A stretch of 64,000 nucleotides of DNA from an uncultured Acidobacteriota bacterium (GTDB lineage: Bacteria > Acidobacteriota > Blastocatellia > RBC074), in assembly GCA_902825875.1 (NCBI GenBank), contig CADECP010000012.1:1-64000 (forward strand). Direction: 5' to 3'. This document shows, one piece after another, positions 62,909 to 64,000 of the stretch (its first letter is position 1; every line of letters starts with the position of its first letter). The position numbers and the translations under genes are program-made. Below the pieces are notes generated by a model. That model did no database searches. It was not told where the DNA came from and saw only the letters and a list, made by a program, of their open reading frames with translations.

Positions 62909-64000
62909 TTATCGGGCAGCCGCATAAGTAAGGCGCTTTGCCGACGCAACCGGTTCAGCTTGCTCTCGCTCTTCACCATCCAGGAAACGGCGTTGCCAGA
63001 TTTCAAAGTTCATCAACATCCACAACCGCTCGGCGTGGTTTTCTCCAGCTTCGTGTCGCGCCACCAGATTGCGAACGAAGTCCGGTTCAAAAATGCCGCG
63101 TTCCATCGCTCGCGCGCCCAGCACATATTCATCCAGCAGCGGACGGAACTGGCCGCGCAGCCAGGCTCCGACCGGAACCGGGAAGCCCATTTTTTTGCGG
63201 GTCAAAATTTCGGCGGGAATCTTGTCGGCCATCGCTTGGCGCAAAATGTATTTCGTCGTCAGTCCGCGCAGCTTCATGCGTTCGGGCAAGCGCGCGGCGA
63301 ATTCAACCAGCTTGTGATCCAGAAACGGCACGCGGCTTTCGATGGAAGCGGCCATGCTCATCTGATCCTGCTTCATCAGCAGTTCGTGCAGATAAGTTTT
63401 CATATCCGCCGCCAGCAATTGGTCCAGCATAGTCACCGCGTCGGCTTCGCTCATCAGCGCCAGCGAAGTTCGATACGGATCGCTTTCTGCCATTCGCGCG
63501 CGAGTTTCGGCGGTGAACAAACTCTGCTGCCGTTGGCGCGAAAAAACGGAAAAGTTATCGAAGTAAATGCTTTCGATGTCGGAAGGAACGCACAGAAATG
63601 TTCGCGTCAGTTTTTGCCGAACGGCCAATGCGCCGTTGCCGTTTTCAATCGCGGATTTCAGCAACCGGCGCAGCGGCGAAGGAATAACGCTGTTGTAAGC
63701 ACGGCCAAGCGAAAGGTTGTAAATCGTCTTGCGGTATTTGTCGTAACCGGCCAACAGTTCGTCGCTGCCTTCGCCGGTCAACACGACTTTGACGTGTTCG
63801 GCGGCCAGTTTGGAAACAAAGTAAAGCGGAATGCTGGACGGGTGCGCGATGGGTTCGTCTTCCTGGTAAACCATCGTCGGAAGCGCGTCGAAAAACTCCT
63901 GCGGGCTGACGACAATTTCGTGGTGGTCGGTCTTGAAAGCTCGCGCAGCCATTCGCGCAAATTCAAGTTCGTTGGCTTCGCGTTCGTTAAAGGCGACCGA
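62909..64000 (-). CDS. Asparagine-synthase-like amidotransferase, C-terminal part (cut by window edge)
   Basis: The synthetase domain of a second amidotransferase; the open frame runs to the window end (SVAFNEREANELEFARMA reads across the last bases), so the N-terminal glutaminase lies beyond. It corresponds to about the last 364 residues. It shows TDHHEIVV, ELLAGYDKYRK in place of the SGDGGDELF block, and KQDQMSMAASIESRVPFLDHKLVEFA, all typical of AsnB-like enzymes. It is paralogous to the 53223 gene. It begins the minus-strand exopolysaccharide run visible here. Confidence 0.87.
   Translation of the reverse strand, partial: SVAFNEREANELEFARMAARAFKTDHHEIVVSPQEFFDALPTMVYQEDEPIAHPSSIPLYFVSKLAAEHVKVVLTGEGSDELLAGYDKYRKTIYNLSLGRAYNSVIPSPLRRLLKSAIENGNGALAVRQKLTRTFLCVPSDIESIYFDNFSVFSRQRQQSLFTAETRARMAESDPYRTSLALMSEADAVTMLDQLLAADMKTYLHELLMKQDQMSMAASIESRVPFLDHKLVEFAARLPERMKLRGLTTKYILRQAMADKIPAEILTRKKMGFPVPVGAWLRGQFRPLLDEYVLGARAMERGIFEPDFVRNLVARHEAGENHAERLWMLMNFEIWQRRFLDGEEREQAEPVASAKRLTYAAAR

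Overview
The window looks like a chromosomal segment of an Acidobacteriota bacterium, probably class Blastocatellia. This is inferred from a 1,894-residue SBBP-repeat protein with a Solibacter-type (TIGR03437-like) C-terminus, an Oar-like TonB-dependent receptor with a carboxypeptidase-regulatory N-terminal domain, many secreted hydrolases, moderate GC and a dense population of short palindromic intergenic repeats. No rRNA, tRNA, CRISPR array, integrase or transposase was recognised.

Layout. 1-17 kb: a zinc alcohol dehydrogenase, the giant SBBP-repeat protein, an alkylsulfatase-like C-terminal fragment, a Tat-type vanadium haloperoxidase, two short-chain dehydrogenases (one without the catalytic Tyr/Lys), a TonB-dependent receptor with polyglycine inserts and a divergently transcribed long IlvD/Edd dehydratase. 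17.2-22.2 kb: an accessory patch with a BrnT/CopG-type toxin-antitoxin pair, a translationally coupled AAA ATPase + DUF4276 pair (the best candidate for an undescribed conflict system), an amidohydrolase, an epoxide-hydrolase-like protein and a DUF4258/YgiT-type toxin-antitoxin pair. 22.2-42.5 kb: a DegT-family aminotransferase converging on a PhnZ-like HD protein, DinB, beta-lactamase-fold and TlpA-type secreted proteins, a compact Type II restriction-modification pair, an M24 peptidase, two esterases, the Tex transcription accessory factor, a Nudix hydrolase coupled to an FtsX/MacB-type permease, and a secreted protein of unknown function.

43-64 kb: a minus-strand exopolysaccharide locus. 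In transcription order it holds an asparagine-synthase-like amidotransferase (cut by the window edge), a GT4 glycosyltransferase, a GT39-like membrane transferase, a GDP-mannose/UDP-sugar dehydrogenase, a flippase, an O-antigen-ligase-type polymerase/ligase, a second amidotransferase, two GT4 enzymes, a methyltransferase, a deacetylase-like protein, two tandem secreted beta-helix proteins and a second GT39-like protein. Together these would make an acidic sugar donor, assemble, amidate/methylate, flip, polymerise and export a polymer, with the beta-helix proteins acting on it outside the cell.

Repeats are the other main theme. There are three copies of a 157-170 bp MITE-like element with GCTAAATCAG-type ends, several palindrome families (GGGACAGGTT, GTAGTTCCGCC, GTCGCTACCGCT, GGAGTGCGG, TACGAATA types), a 195 bp element made of seven hairpins, and heptanucleotide arrays sitting in frame inside two protein genes. 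Some repeats supply stop codons or C-terminal residues of neighbouring genes.
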